64,000 bases of DNA, from the NCBI RefSeq assembly GCF_038397755.1, contig NZ_CP151637.1, forward strand, positions 1,550,001 to 1,614,000, in the 5' to 3' direction. The notes under the pieces are model-generated. The model saw nothing but the letters and a program-made list of their open reading frames with translations. It searched no databases and was not told where the DNA came from. The translations under genes and the position numbers were made by a program. This DNA is from Microbacterium sp. LWH7-1.2. Its GTDB lineage: Bacteria; Actinomycetota; Actinomycetes; Actinomycetales; Microbacteriaceae. This document shows, piece after piece, positions 46,643 to 55,856 of this stretch (the stretch's first letter is position 1; each line of letters begins with the position of its first letter).

Positions 46643-47119
46643 TCAGCGCGCGGTGGCGAAGCCGTATTGCGCGGGGGTGTGGATCGCGTCCGTGCGGATG
46701 CCGAGCTCGACCAGGTGGTCGACGATGTCGGCCGTGCCGAGGTAGCCGCCCAGCAGGTGGATGCGGGTCTCGTCACCATCGGTGCACAGCATCTCGTCGG
46801 CCCACGCGGTGACGGCGCGCGTCAGCGCCTCGCCCGAAGCGCAGCCCCGGCCGGTGCCCGGGGCGCCCGAGCGCTGCGAGCGGTCGAGCCACGTGACGAC
46901 CATGCGGCTCGGCGCAGTGATCTCAGCCAGCCATGAGGCGTCAGGGACCTCGATGAAGACGCGGCCCGTCGAGCAGATCGGCAGGGTCGCGAGCACGGCC
47001 TCGAGCTCGGCCAGCGACGACTCGTCGGCCGTGATCAGATGCTGGACGCGCGTGTGACGCGACGCTCGGCACGCCGACGCGTTGTGCGCGGCACTCTGAG
47101 GCTGGATGTTCTGAACCAT
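46643..47119 (-). CDS. SIP-domain protein (siderophore-interacting-protein C-terminal type)
   Basis: 158 residues from ATG 47119. Only the NAD(P)H-binding half of a ferric-siderophore reductase is present: HLITADESSLAELEAVLATL, GRVFIEVPDASWLAE, MVVTWLDRSQ, and a C-terminal WADEMLCTDGDETRIHLLGG, YLGTADIVDHLVELGIRTD. The FAD-binding half (about 120 residues) is absent, so it cannot be a complete reductase. A DtxR/IdeR-like box lies upstream, in line with an iron-responsive role. Stand-alone SIP-domain proteins are common in this family of bacteria. Confidence 0.82.
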   Translation of the reverse strand: MVQNIQPQSAAHNASACRASRHTRVQHLITADESSLAELEAVLATLPICSTGRVFIEVPDASWLAEITAPSRMVVTWLDRSQRSGAPGTGRGCASGEALTRAVTAWADEMLCTDGDETRIHLLGGYLGTADIVDHLVELGIRTDAIHTPAQYGFATAR

Positions 47120-47130
47120 GACCCCTCCAC

Positions 47131-47162
47131 TATAACCCCTGATGAAGGGTCGCCTTACCTCA
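47131..47162 (-). promoter_or_regulatory. Possible iron box (DtxR/IdeR type) and -10 element
   Basis: On the minus strand TGAGGTAAGGCGACCCTTC (47162..47144) matches about 14 of 19 positions of the TWAGGTTAGSCTAACCTWA consensus, and TATAGT lies close to 47131, just before GGAGG and the ATG. Repression by an iron-loaded DtxR-type regulator would fit the SIP-domain product. Confidence 0.45.
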
Positions 47163-47193
47163 TTACGGACCGTGAAAAACGGATGCCTCGTTC

Positions 47194-47985
47194 CTAGGCG
47201 TCCCGCTGAAGCAGCACGCGGCGAAGCTCCACGATCTCGTCGTCTGCGAGCCCGTGCGTGCGCAGATACTCCGCGGCCGAGCCGTAGCGCTCGTCGACGT
47301 CGGCGAGGAGTGCGTGCATCACCGGCGCGGGCGAGCGCGCGACGAGATCCTCGACGTTCACCGCGCGGGGATGCATGGATCGGATCAGTGCGACGACGTA
47401 GCGATTGCGTCGCGCCGGGAGCAGAGCCTCCGTGCGCGCGTAGTCGGCGATGACCTCGTCGGCGTCGACGCCCGCTGCCGCCAGCGTGAGCGCGACGGTG
47501 ACGCCGGTGCGATCCTTGCCGGCGGTGCAGTGCACGAGGACCGGCTGGTCGGCGAGGATGCCCCGCACCACCGCCACCACGTTGTCCGACGATTCGTCGA
47601 CGATGAGGCGGTACATCTCGTCGAGACTGAGGTCGTCCCGGAAGAACGAGTCGACCGAGCCCAGGAACAGCGGCACACGCTGGGTCACGACGTCCATGCC
47701 CGCGGTGCGACTGGGATCGCGGGCGACCTCGTCGTCGGCGCGCAGATCGATGATGCGGCGCAGCCCGAGGCCGGCGAGGGCCCTCCCGCCCTTCGCGCCG
47801 AGCCGTGCCAGGTTTCCCGAGCGGAACAGGACGCCATAACGGGTGGTCGTCGCACCCGCGCGGAGCCCTCCGACATCGCGGAGGTTCACGGCGCCGGGAA
47901 CGACGGGGTCGGAGAACGCCAGACGGCCCGGCCGCGCGGGATCCGACGGGTCGACCGGGTCGACCGACGGCGGATCGTCCGTCAC
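47194..47985 (-). CDS. Tyrosine-protein phosphatase (PtpB-like)
   Basis: 263 residues from GTG 47985, overlapping the upstream gene's stop (GTGA). The signature loop VLVHCTAGKDRTGV holds the catalytic Cys and Arg, and the N-terminal NLRDVGGL and LFRSGNLARL elements and the middle RIIDLRADDEVARDP place it in the MptpB/LipA-like Y_phosphatase3 family, which acts on phosphotyrosine and phosphoinositides. No signal peptide is seen in this copy. The target is unknown. Translationally coupled to an AhpD-like protein. Confidence 0.9.
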   Translation of the reverse strand: MTDDPPSVDPVDPSDPARPGRLAFSDPVVPGAVNLRDVGGLRAGATTTRYGVLFRSGNLARLGAKGGRALAGLGLRRIIDLRADDEVARDPSRTAGMDVVTQRVPLFLGSVDSFFRDDLSLDEMYRLIVDESSDNVVAVVRGILADQPVLVHCTAGKDRTGVTVALTLAAAGVDADEVIADYARTEALLPARRNRYVVALIRSMHPRAVNVEDLVARSPAPVMHALLADVDERYGSAAEYLRTHGLADDEIVELRRVLLQRDA

Positions 47986-48491
47986 CACGCCGCGCCCGCG
48001 GCGGCGTCCTTGTCTTCGCCGACGAGGTCGTCGCGGGGCGGCGTGCTGTACCGGCCCGCGATGGCGATCCGGTTGAACGCATTGATCGACACCAGGATCC
48101 AACTGAGGGCGACGTACTCCTTCTCGCTCAGCACTCCGCCGACGCGGTTGTAGACGTCGTCGGGGATGCCGTCCTCGTGGATGTAGACGTAGGCCTCGGC
48201 GAGCTCGAGGCCCGCGCGCTCCCGATCGGAGAAGACGCCGGACTCGCGCCATACCGGGAGCTGCGCGATGTCGTCCGCCGTGACGCCGGCGGCGAGCGCC
48301 CGCTCGACGTGCACCCGCACGCAGTACGCGCAGCCGTTGCGCTGCGACGCGTGGATCTGCACGAGTTCCTTGAGCCGGTCGTCGATGCCGTTCTCGGCGG
48401 CGATGCCGCCCACGGTCTTCGAGAAGGCCGAAAGCGCCTGGTAGGCGGGTCGCGCCGCCCGCGAGAGGTGCACGCGGTGTTCTGCCGTCAT
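47982..48491 (-). CDS. Carboxymuconolactone decarboxylase/AhpD-like protein
   Basis: 169 residues. The AhpD-core motif NGCAYCVRVHVERALAAGV carries the redox CxxC pair and the helix-capping His, typical of the alkylhydroperoxidase family that reduces peroxides with the help of thiols. The N-terminus AEHRVHLSRAARPAYQALSA and the segment WILVSINAFNRIAIAG are those of CMD-family proteins annotated in many actinobacteria. A detoxification role is inferred. The gene pairs with the phosphatase and is divergent from an alpha/beta hydrolase. Confidence 0.88.
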   Translation of the reverse strand: MTAEHRVHLSRAARPAYQALSAFSKTVGGIAAENGIDDRLKELVQIHASQRNGCAYCVRVHVERALAAGVTADDIAQLPVWRESGVFSDRERAGLELAEAYVYIHEDGIPDDVYNRVGGVLSEKEYVALSWILVSINAFNRIAIAGRYSTPPRDDLVGEDKDAAAGAAW

Positions 48492-48558
48492 GACGCCAGA
48501 CTACCGAGGGCACGCGGGCGCGGGGCCGGGCGTCGCCGGGGTGGGGCATGATGAGCGG

Positions 48559-49515
48559 GTGAGCGACCCCATCGACGAGTTCTCGTTCCTTCCCGAGCAG
48601 GCCGCGGAGGCCGGCATCGAGGCATCCGTCCCCCGCGGCGAGCGGCTGTCGCTCGCGCTCGCCGACGGCCGCACCCTGAGCGCGCTGCGCTACACCCCGG
48701 TGGACTCCCCCGACGCCACGCCCGTCGTGACGTTCCTTCACGGCGCGGGACTCAACGCCCACACGTGGGACACCACTGTCCTCGCGCTCGGACTTCCCGC
48801 GCTGGCGATCGACCTCCCCGGGCACGGGGATTCGTCCTGGCGCGACGACGCCGCGTACGTCGCGCGCGTCCTCGCACCCGACGTGGCCGCGGGGATCGAC
48901 GCCTGGGCGGACGCCCCACAGCTGCTCGTCGGGCAGTCGCTGGGCGGGCTGACCGCCGCAGCCGTCGCGGCATCGCGACCCGACCTGGTGCGCGAGCTCG
49001 TCGTCATCGACATCACGCCGGGCCTGGATCCGAACGCCGGAGCACGGCAGATCCGCGACTTCTTCGCCGGCCCGGCCGACTGGGCGTCGCGCGACGAACT
49101 CGTCGACCGCGCACTCGCCTTCGGACTCGGCGGCGGCACGCGCCGCAAGGCCGAGCGCGGCGTCTTCTTCAACTCCCGCATCCGCTCCGACGGCCGCGTC
49201 GAGTGGAAGCACCACTTCGCGCGCCTGGCGAACGCGGCATCGGCATCGCCCGCGGCCGCCGCGAGCGCGGCTGCGCAGCAGGACGCGGTCTCCTCGGTGC
49301 TCGGCGAGTCCGGCTGGGAGGACCTCGCAGCCGTCGCCGCCCCGACGACGCTCCTGCGCGGCGAGCGCGGCTACGTCACGGAGGAGGACGCCGCGGAATT
49401 CGAGCGACGTGTGCCCGCGGCATCCGTCGCCGTCGTCGCGTCGGGGCACAACGTGCAGGAGGAGATCCCGCTCGAGCTGGGGGCACGGCTGCGCGCCATG
49501 GACGCCGTCGCATGA
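48559..49515 (+). CDS. Alpha/beta hydrolase
   Basis: 318 residues from GTG 48559; the ribosome site is weak. Fold markers: the oxyanion motif TFLHGAGLNAHTWD, AIDLPGHGDSSW, nucleophile Ser in LLVGQSLGGLTAAA, an Asp candidate in the late RGERGYVTEEDAAEF region, and the final catalytic His in VVASGHNVQEEIP. The 22-residue start segment (VSDPIDEFSFLPEQAAEAGI) is typical of a Microbacterium subgroup. Ester or lactone hydrolysis is the general expectation; no substrate can be named. Confidence 0.85.
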   Translation: MSDPIDEFSFLPEQAAEAGIEASVPRGERLSLALADGRTLSALRYTPVDSPDATPVVTFLHGAGLNAHTWDTTVLALGLPALAIDLPGHGDSSWRDDAAYVARVLAPDVAAGIDAWADAPQLLVGQSLGGLTAAAVAASRPDLVRELVVIDITPGLDPNAGARQIRDFFAGPADWASRDELVDRALAFGLGGGTRRKAERGVFFNSRIRSDGRVEWKHHFARLANAASASPAAAASAAAQQDAVSSVLGESGWEDLAAVAAPTTLLRGERGYVTEEDAAEFERRVPAASVAVVASGHNVQEEIPLELGARLRAMDAVA

Positions 49516-49571
49516 CCGCTGCGGCGCCGGTGGGGAAGCATTAACGCTTCTGTTGCGTTCCGGGTAGCGGG

Positions 49572-49602
49572 TTGCCGAACGCCACCGCGGAATCCCTAGG
49601 CT
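49572..49602 (+). promoter_or_regulatory. Probable promoter of the ABC importer operon
   Basis: TTGCCG (49572..49577) and TAGGCT (49597..49602) are 19 bases apart, and the start codon is 80 bases downstream. A near-palindrome GAAGC-ATTAAC-GCTTC just upstream (about 49534..49549) could be an operator. Confidence 0.4.
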
Positions 49603-49682
49603 GATACCCACCGGCAGCCCCGACCCCCCTGGGCAGCCCGGCGCCTCGCCCAGCACACGGGACGCTCCCCGAAAGGACATCC

Positions 49683-51197
49683 ATGCTCCGTCGCACCGCT
49701 CTCGCCGCAGCGTCGCTGCTGGCCGCCGGTCTCCTCGTCCTCACCGCCTGCAGCGGTGGCGGCGGAAGCGCCGCGCCGACGACGCCCGGCGAGCCCGATC
49801 CCGACGCTTCGGTCGCGATCCGGCTGGTGCTCGAGCCCAGCAACCTCGACATCCGCGAGACCGCGGGGTCGGCGCTGGACCAGATCCTCGTCGACAACAT
49901 CTACCAGGGCCTCGTCGCCCGCACGCCCGAGCAGGACGTCGTCCCCGCGCTCGCGAGGGACTGGACGGTCTCGCCCGACGGCCTCACCTACACGTTCACG
50001 CTGCGCGAGGGCGTGACGTTCCACGACGGCCAGGAGCTGACCCCCCAGGACGTCGTGTGGTCGCTCACCACGCGGCGCGACACGCCGGCGTGGCGCGACG
50101 CCTCACGTCTGGCGAACGTCACCTCGATCACCGCGGAGGGGCAGGACATCACGCTGACCCTCACCGAGCCCGACTCGAGCCTGCTGTGGAACCTCACCGG
50201 CCGGGCCGGCATCGTCCTCAAGGAGGGCGACACCGTCGACTACAAGACCAAGGCCAACGGCACGGGTCCGTTCGTGCTGACCCAGTGGCGCCAGGGCGAC
50301 AGCATCACGCTCGAGCGCAACGACGCCTACTGGGGCGAAGCGTCGGGCGCCGCCGAGGTCGTGTTCGACTACATCCCCGACAACCAGGCCGCGCTCAACG
50401 CGGCGCTCGCAGGTGAGGTCGACGTGCTGACCGGGTTCGACGCGAACCTGAAGGAGCAGGTCGAGCAGAACGGCGACTTCGCGCTCGTGCTCGGCAAGTC
50501 CACCGACAAGGGCACGCTCGCGTTCAACCAGACCTCCGGCCCCCTCGCCGACAAGCGCGTACGCCAGGCGATCCGCCAGGCGATCGACCACGACGCCATC
50601 ATCGAGGCGCTCGCGTCGGGCCAGACCCAGTACGGTCCGATCCCCGAGCTCGATCCCGGCTACGAGGACCTGTCGGACGTCGCACCGTACGACCCCGAGG
50701 CCGCGAAGGAACTCCTCGAGGATGCGGGCTACGAGGACGACCTCGAGCTCACGCTGACCATCCCGAACTTCTACTCGACGACGATCCCGCAGATCCTGGT
50801 CTCCGACCTCGACGAGGTCGGCATCACGCTCGAGGTCGACTCGGTCGACTTCACCACGTGGCTCACCGACGTCTACACGAACCACGACTACGACCTGAGC
50901 TTCGTGCTGCACACCGAGGCTCGCGACTTCGAGAACTGGGCGGACCCGGACTACTACTTCACCTACGACAACGCCGAGGTGCAGGACCTGTACGCCCAGT
51001 CGCTCGCGGCCACCGACGAGTCCGAGGCCGCGGACCTGCTCGAGCAGGCGGCCCGCATCGTCTCGGAGGATGCGGCGGCGGACTGGCTGTACAACGGAGC
51101 CTCCGTCGTCGCGATCGGCAGGAACGTCGTGGGCATGCCCACCGTCAACGTGAACGAGCGGCTGAACGCGGCCGAGATCGCCAAGAGCAACGGGTGA
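49683..51197 (+). CDS. ABC transporter, family 5 solute-binding lipoprotein (peptide/nickel type)
   Basis: 504 residues. Lipoprotein signal with lipobox LTAC and lipidated Cys23, then a Gly/Ser linker. The family 5 body includes DPDASVAIRLVLEPSNLDIR, YQGLVARTPEQDVVPALARD, WTVSPDGLTYTFTLREGVTF and FHDGQELTPQDVVWSLTTRR. It ends at 51197 in a GTGA overlap with the first permease gene. It delivers short peptides, nickel or similar cargo to the membrane complex encoded next; the specificity is unknown. Operon begins here. Confidence 0.93.
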   Translation: MLRRTALAAASLLAAGLLVLTACSGGGGSAAPTTPGEPDPDASVAIRLVLEPSNLDIRETAGSALDQILVDNIYQGLVARTPEQDVVPALARDWTVSPDGLTYTFTLREGVTFHDGQELTPQDVVWSLTTRRDTPAWRDASRLANVTSITAEGQDITLTLTEPDSSLLWNLTGRAGIVLKEGDTVDYKTKANGTGPFVLTQWRQGDSITLERNDAYWGEASGAAEVVFDYIPDNQAALNAALAGEVDVLTGFDANLKEQVEQNGDFALVLGKSTDKGTLAFNQTSGPLADKRVRQAIRQAIDHDAIIEALASGQTQYGPIPELDPGYEDLSDVAPYDPEAAKELLEDAGYEDDLELTLTIPNFYSTTIPQILVSDLDEVGITLEVDSVDFTTWLTDVYTNHDYDLSFVLHTEARDFENWADPDYYFTYDNAEVQDLYAQSLAATDESEAADLLEQAARIVSEDAAADWLYNGASVVAIGRNVVGMPTVNVNERLNAAEIAKSNG

Positions 51198-52144
51198 TCC
51201 GGTACACGCTGACCCGATTCGCCCTGCTCCTGCTCGGGCTTCTCGTCGCCAGCGTGCTGATCTTCGTCACCCTCCGCGTGCTCCCCGGTGACATCGCGCA
51301 CCTCATCGCCGGTGTGGGATCCACCCCCGAGCAGCAGGAGGCCATCCGGGAGCGGCTGGGCCTGGACCGCCCGCTCCCGGAGCAGTACCTCACCTGGATC
51401 GGCGGGCTGTTCCGCGGCGACCTCGGCACGTCCCTGCTGACGGGCACGAGCGTCGTGGACGAACTCGCCGAGAAGGCGGAGGTGACGGTGCCCCTCGGCA
51501 TCCTGTCCCTCACGATCGCCGTCGTGATCAGCGTGCCGCTCGGTGTGCTCTCGGCGATGCGGCGCGGCCGCGCCGCGGGCACGGGACTCAGCGTCGGCGC
51601 ACAGACTCTCGCCGCGGTGCCCGTGGTGTGGGCGGGAATGATGCTCGTCGTCGTCTTCGCGGTGTGGCTCGGCTGGCTGCCCGCGCAGGGCTTCCCGCGG
51701 TCGGGCTGGAGCGATCCGTGGGCGGCGCTGCGCTCGCTCTTGCTCCCCGCCCTCACGATCGGCATCGTCGAGGGCGCCATGCTGCTGCGGTTCGTGCGCA
51801 GCGCGACACTGCAGGCCGTCGGGCAGGACTTCGTGCGCACCGCCGCCGCGAAGGGACTCACCCGCGACCAGGCGCTCATCCGCCATGGCCTGCCCGTGGT
51901 CGGCCTGTCGGTGATCACGGTGCTCGGACTGCAGGTCGCGGGCATCATCGTGGGCGCCGTCGTGATCGAGCAGCTGTTCTCCCTCCCCGGCATCGGCCGC
52001 ATGCTCGTCGCCGACGTCGCCGCGCGCGACCTGCCGAAGGTGCAGGGCGAGCTGCTGGCCCTGACCGGCTTCGTGCTCATCGTCGGGTTCGTGGTCGACC
52101 TCGTGCACCGCGTCATCGACCCCCGTCAGCGGGAGGCACCGTGA
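51194..52144 (+). CDS. ABC transporter permease (DppB/OppB type)
   Basis: 316 residues from GTG 51194, overlapping the binding-protein stop. Six hydrophobic helices; the N-terminus TRFALLLLGLLVASVLIF and the EAA-loop region FVRTAAAKGLTRDQALIRHG are diagnostic of the DppB half of peptide importers. It overlaps the second permease gene by GTGA. Confidence 0.92.
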   Translation: MIRYTLTRFALLLLGLLVASVLIFVTLRVLPGDIAHLIAGVGSTPEQQEAIRERLGLDRPLPEQYLTWIGGLFRGDLGTSLLTGTSVVDELAEKAEVTVPLGILSLTIAVVISVPLGVLSAMRRGRAAGTGLSVGAQTLAAVPVVWAGMMLVVVFAVWLGWLPAQGFPRSGWSDPWAALRSLLLPALTIGIVEGAMLLRFVRSATLQAVGQDFVRTAAAKGLTRDQALIRHGLPVVGLSVITVLGLQVAGIIVGAVVIEQLFSLPGIGRMLVADVAARDLPKVQGELLALTGFVLIVGFVVDLVHRVIDPRQREAP

Positions 52145-53103
52145 GCCCTTCGACGAGCTCAAGGAGCGTGCGCGGGACGGATGCTGCGCCCCCGGCGCCG
52201 CCCGCACCGCGGCGTCGGTCGCGGTGGGCGTGGCTCGGGCGGCTGTGGGCGCTGTCCACCGGGCGCTTCGGGCTCATCGTGGTCGCGGTCGTCGTCCTCA
52301 CCGCGATCGTCGCCCGGTTCTGGACACCGTTCGACCCTCAGAACGTCGACATCGCGAACCGCTGGGCCCTCCCCGGCTGGCCTCACCTCCTCGGCACCGA
52401 CGGCTCGGGCCGCGACATCCTGAGCCTTCTGATGGCCGGCGCCCGCACCACCGTGTTCGTCGCGATCGGCGCCGGCATCGTCGCGACGGTGATCGGCATC
52501 TCGCTCGCCGCGCTCGGCGCCCTCACCGCGCGGTGGGTGCGCGAGTCGGTGGCGGTGTTCGTCGACATCCTCATCGCGTTCCCGGTGCTGATCATCGCGA
52601 TGATGATCTCGGCGGTGTGGGGCGGATCCCTGTGGGTCGTGATCTGGGCGGTCGGCATCGGCTTCGGCGTGAACATCGCCCGCGTCACGCGACCGGAGCT
52701 GCGCCGGGTGCTGCACAGCGACTTCGTCCTCGCCGGGCGGGCGTCGGGCCTCACGCCGACGCAGAACCTGTGGCGCCACCTCCTCCCCAACGTCGCGCCG
52801 GTGTTCATCGTGCAGCTGTCGTGGGGCATGGCGGTCGCCGTGCTCGCCGAAGCGGGCCTGTCCTACCTCGGATTCGGCGCGCCGGTCACCGAGCCGTCGT
52901 GGGGTCTGCTGCTCGCGCAGCTGCAGCAGTTCATCGCCGTGCACCCGCTGTCGGTGGTCTGGCCGGGCCTCGCCATCACGATCACCGTGCTGGGGCTCAA
53001 TCTGCTCGGCGACGGCCTTCGCGAGGCCACCGACCCGACGCTCTCCCGCAGCCCCTTCGCCACCCGTCGCGCGCGTCTTCACATCCCGGAGGTGGTGTCG
53101 TGA
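52141..53103 (+). CDS. ABC transporter permease (DppC/OppC type)
   Basis: 320 residues from GTG 52141. A Ser/Pro/Arg-rich cytoplasmic N-terminus of 40 residues is followed by LSTGRFGLIVVAVVVLTAIV, the typical DppC HLLGTDGSGRDILSLLMAGA segment, and EAA loop FVLAGRASGLTPTQNLWRHL. It overlaps the first ATPase gene by four bases (GTGA). Confidence 0.92.
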   Translation: MSPSTSSRSVRGTDAAPPAPPAPRRRSRWAWLGRLWALSTGRFGLIVVAVVVLTAIVARFWTPFDPQNVDIANRWALPGWPHLLGTDGSGRDILSLLMAGARTTVFVAIGAGIVATVIGISLAALGALTARWVRESVAVFVDILIAFPVLIIAMMISAVWGGSLWVVIWAVGIGFGVNIARVTRPELRRVLHSDFVLAGRASGLTPTQNLWRHLLPNVAPVFIVQLSWGMAVAVLAEAGLSYLGFGAPVTEPSWGLLLAQLQQFIAVHPLSVVWPGLAITITVLGLNLLGDGLREATDPTLSRSPFATRRARLHIPEVVS

Positions 53104-53933
53104 GCCTCGAGGTGCACGACCTCACGATCGACCTCGGCGGGCGCCGCGTCGTCGACGGCATCTCGTTCGCCGTGCCCGACGGCGCACGCGTCGGCCTCAT
53201 CGGCGAGTCGGGCTCGGGCAAGTCGCTGACGGCCCTGGCCATCCTGGGGCTCCTCCCCGACGGTGCGACCGCGTCGGGGAGTGTGCGGTGGAACGGCCGC
53301 GAGATCCTGGGCCTTCCCGATGCCGAGCTGGCAGAGCTGCGCGGCGACGAGATCGGCATCGTCTTCCAGGAGCCGCGCACAGCGCTCAACCCGATCCGCA
53401 CGGTCGGCCGCCAGATCGCCGAGTCGATCCGCATCCACGAGGGGCTGTCGAAACAGGATGCCGCCGCCCGAGCGATCGCCGAGGCATCGCGGGTCGCCCT
53501 CCCCGATCCGCAGCGCATCGTGGCGCGCTACCCCCACCAGCTGTCGGGCGGCCAGCGCCAGCGGGTCGCGATCGCCATGGCGCTCGCATGCCGGCCGCGG
53601 CTGCTCATCGCCGACGAGCCGACCACGGCGCTGGACGTCACGATCCAGGCCGACATCCTCGAGCTGCTGCTGTCGCTCGCCCGCGACGACGGCATGTCGC
53701 TCGTCTTCATCACGCACGACCTCGCCGTGCTGTCGCAGATCGCCACGCACGGTGTGGTGCTCGAGCAGGGACGCGTGGTGGAGGAGGCGCCGGTGTCGCG
53801 GCTGCTCTCGGCTCCGGCATCCGTCGTCACCCGGGAGCTTCTGCGCGACGCGACCGCGACTCTCTGGCGACCGGAGGGAGCTCGCACCCGCGCGCCGGGG
53901 GCCTGGGGTGAAGCCCCGGAAGGAGGAGCATGA
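53100..53933 (+). CDS. ABC transporter ATP-binding protein (DppD type)
   Basis: 277 residues from GTG 53100, with GGAGG eight bases upstream. Walker [16 protein letters not shown], signature [15 protein letters not shown], Walker [15 protein letters not shown]-loop [12 protein letters not shown]. The C-terminus is shorter than that of DppD/OppD proteins with a full oligopeptide-transporter iron-sulfur tail, and no four-cysteine cluster is present. It overlaps the second ATPase gene by ATGA. Confidence 0.93.
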   Translation: MSLEVHDLTIDLGGRRVVDGISFAVPDGARVGLIGESGSGKSLTALAILGLLPDGATASGSVRWNGREILGLPDAELAELRGDEIGIVFQEPRTALNPIRTVGRQIAESIRIHEGLSKQDAAARAIAEASRVALPDPQRIVARYPHQLSGGQRQRVAIAMALACRPRLLIADEPTTALDVTIQADILELLLSLARDDGMSLVFITHDLAVLSQIATHGVVLEQGRVVEEAPVSRLLSAPASVVTRELLRDATATLWRPEGARTRAPGAWGEAPEGGA

Positions 53934-54727
53934 CCCTGCTGATCCGCGGGCGCGGGCTGACGCGCCGCTACCCCACGCCGAAGACGCAGCTGTTCGAGAA
54001 GCGCACATTCACGACGGGCCTCGAAGACGCCGACATCGACGTGCGCGAGGGCTCCGCCGTCGGTCTCATCGGCGAGTCGGGCTCCGGCAAGTCGACGCTC
54101 GTACGCCTCCTGCTGGCCCTCGACACCCCCTCCGCCGGAACCCTGGAGTTCGACGGGCGACCGGTCGACGCGAAGGCCTCGGCGCGCTCCCTGCACTGGC
54201 TGCGCACGCAGACGGGGATCGTCTTCCAGGACCCGTACGCGTCGCTCGACCCGCGCATGAGCGTCGGGCGCATCGTCGGCGAGCCGCTGTGGGCACTGGG
54301 GATCGACGGCGACCGCCGCGCGCGCGTCCGCGAGGTGCTGGCGGATGTCGGCCTAGAGGCCGACATGGCCGACCGGTTCCCGCACGAGTTCTCGGGCGGC
54401 CAGCGGCAGCGCATCGCCCTGGCGCGCGCGATCGTGCACCGCCCGCGCCTGCTCGTCGGCGACGAGCCGCTGTCGGCGCTCGACGTCACGGTGCGCGCGC
54501 AGATCCTCGAGCTGCTCGGCGAGCTCCGCGCCCGCGACGGTCTCACGCTCCTCATGGTGTCGCACGACATCGGCGTCGTGCAGAACCTGTGCGACGAGGT
54601 CGTCGTCATGAAGGACGGCCGCATCATCGAGGAGGGCCCGACCGAGAAGGTGCTGCTGCAGCCGCAGGTCGCGTACACCCGGCGGCTGCTGGCGTCGATC
54701 CCGGTGATCGACGCCGGTACCGCCTGA
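53930..54727 (+). CDS. ABC transporter ATP-binding protein (DppF type)
   Basis: 265 residues. Walker [17 protein letters not shown], signature [15 protein letters not shown], Walker [16 protein letters not shown]-loop [13 protein letters not shown]. The N-terminal [20 protein letters not shown] and the segment [20 protein letters not shown] are DppF-like. It completes a five-gene importer; all four gene junctions overlap by four bases, so the subunits are probably made in step. Confidence 0.93.
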   Translation: MTLLIRGRGLTRRYPTPKTQLFEKRTFTTGLEDADIDVREGSAVGLIGESGSGKSTLVRLLLALDTPSAGTLEFDGRPVDAKASARSLHWLRTQTGIVFQDPYASLDPRMSVGRIVGEPLWALGIDGDRRARVREVLADVGLEADMADRFPHEFSGGQRQRIALARAIVHRPRLLVGDEPLSALDVTVRAQILELLGELRARDGLTLLMVSHDIGVVQNLCDEVVVMKDGRIIEEGPTEKVLLQPQVAYTRRLLASIPVIDAGTA

Positions 54728-54785
54728 CCGCTCCGGGGGCGGCGAGGCGGCGCGGGTCGTCGGAGGCCGCCGATAGGTTCGGAGG

Positions 54786-55856
54786 ATGAGCCCCGGAATC
54801 GTCCCCCCGTACCTGCTCGCCCGCATCGCCGCCGTGCAGGAGGAGAACTGGGCTCGTGCCGCCGACGCGGCGCACCGCACCCTCGTGGCGCCGCGGGAGT
54901 ACCGTCCGGTGCGCTCACGTCTGCGGTTGTCGATCCAGGAGCCGGGCACGCTCGTCGCCGAGGCGACGCCCGCGCCCGACCGCGAGATCTCCGACGCGGA
55001 GCACCGCGAGGTGCTTCCGGGCACGCGGGTGCGCGGCGAGGACGACGCGCCGACCGGGGACGCCTCCGTCGATGAGGCGTACGAGGGTCTCGGTGCGACG
55101 TACGACTTCTGGTGGGACGCGTACGCGCGGGACAGCATCGACGGCTCGGGCAGCTCGCTCCTGGCGACCGTGCACTACGGCCGCGAGTACGACAACGCCT
55201 TCTGGAACGGCGAGCGCATGGTCTTCGGAGACGGCGACGACGAGGTGTTCCGGGGTTTCACGCGATCGCTCAGCGTCATCGCCCACGAGCTCGCGCACGG
55301 CGTGATCGAGGACGAGGGCGGCCTGCTGTACCGCGGGCAGTCGGGCGCGCTCAACGAGTCCATCGCCGACGTCTTCGGGGCCCTCGCCGAACAGCACCGG
55401 GAGGGACAGACCGTCGACGAGGCCACGTGGCTCATCGGCGAGGGGATCTTCACGGATGCCGTGGAGGGCGTCGCCCTGCGATCGCTCAAGGCGCCCGGTA
55501 CCGCCTACGACGACGACGTGCTCGGCAAGGACCCGCAGCCGGGGCACATGCGCGACTACGTCGAGACGCGCGACGACAACGGCGGCGTGCACATCAACTC
55601 CGGCATCCCCAACCACGCGTTCTATCTCACGGCGGAGGCGCTCGGCGGCCACGCGTGGGAGCGCGCCGGGCTCATCTGGTACCGCGCGCTCACGTCGGGG
55701 ACGCTCCCCTCCACCGCCGACTTCACCACGTTCGCCCGCGCCACCCTCGCGGCGGCGGCCGCGGAGTACGGTGAGGAGTCGGAGGAGGTCGACGCCGTCT
55801 GCGCCGGGTGGACGGGTGTCGGCGTGATCCCGGATGACCGAGAACCCGAGTCCTGA
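54786..55856 (+). CDS. M4 (thermolysin/protealysin type) metalloprotease
   Basis: 356 residues. The zinc site is HELAH at 167-171, and Glu191 in LNESIADVFGALAEQ is the third ligand; the late catalytic His is in GVHINSGIPNHAFYLTAEAL. The N-terminus is a short protealysin-type propeptide with the PPYLL motif (residues 7-11), and there is no signal peptide, so this is a cytoplasmic or non-classically exported protease of the protealysin group. The next gene, which overlaps it by 23 bases, looks like its inhibitor. Confidence 0.92.
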   Translation: MSPGIVPPYLLARIAAVQEENWARAADAAHRTLVAPREYRPVRSRLRLSIQEPGTLVAEATPAPDREISDAEHREVLPGTRVRGEDDAPTGDASVDEAYEGLGATYDFWWDAYARDSIDGSGSSLLATVHYGREYDNAFWNGERMVFGDGDDEVFRGFTRSLSVIAHELAHGVIEDEGGLLYRGQSGALNESIADVFGALAEQHREGQTVDEATWLIGEGIFTDAVEGVALRSLKAPGTAYDDDVLGKDPQPGHMRDYVETRDDNGGVHINSGIPNHAFYLTAEALGGHAWERAGLIWYRALTSGTLPSTADFTTFARATLAAAAAEYGEESEEVDAVCAGWTGVGVIPDDREPES

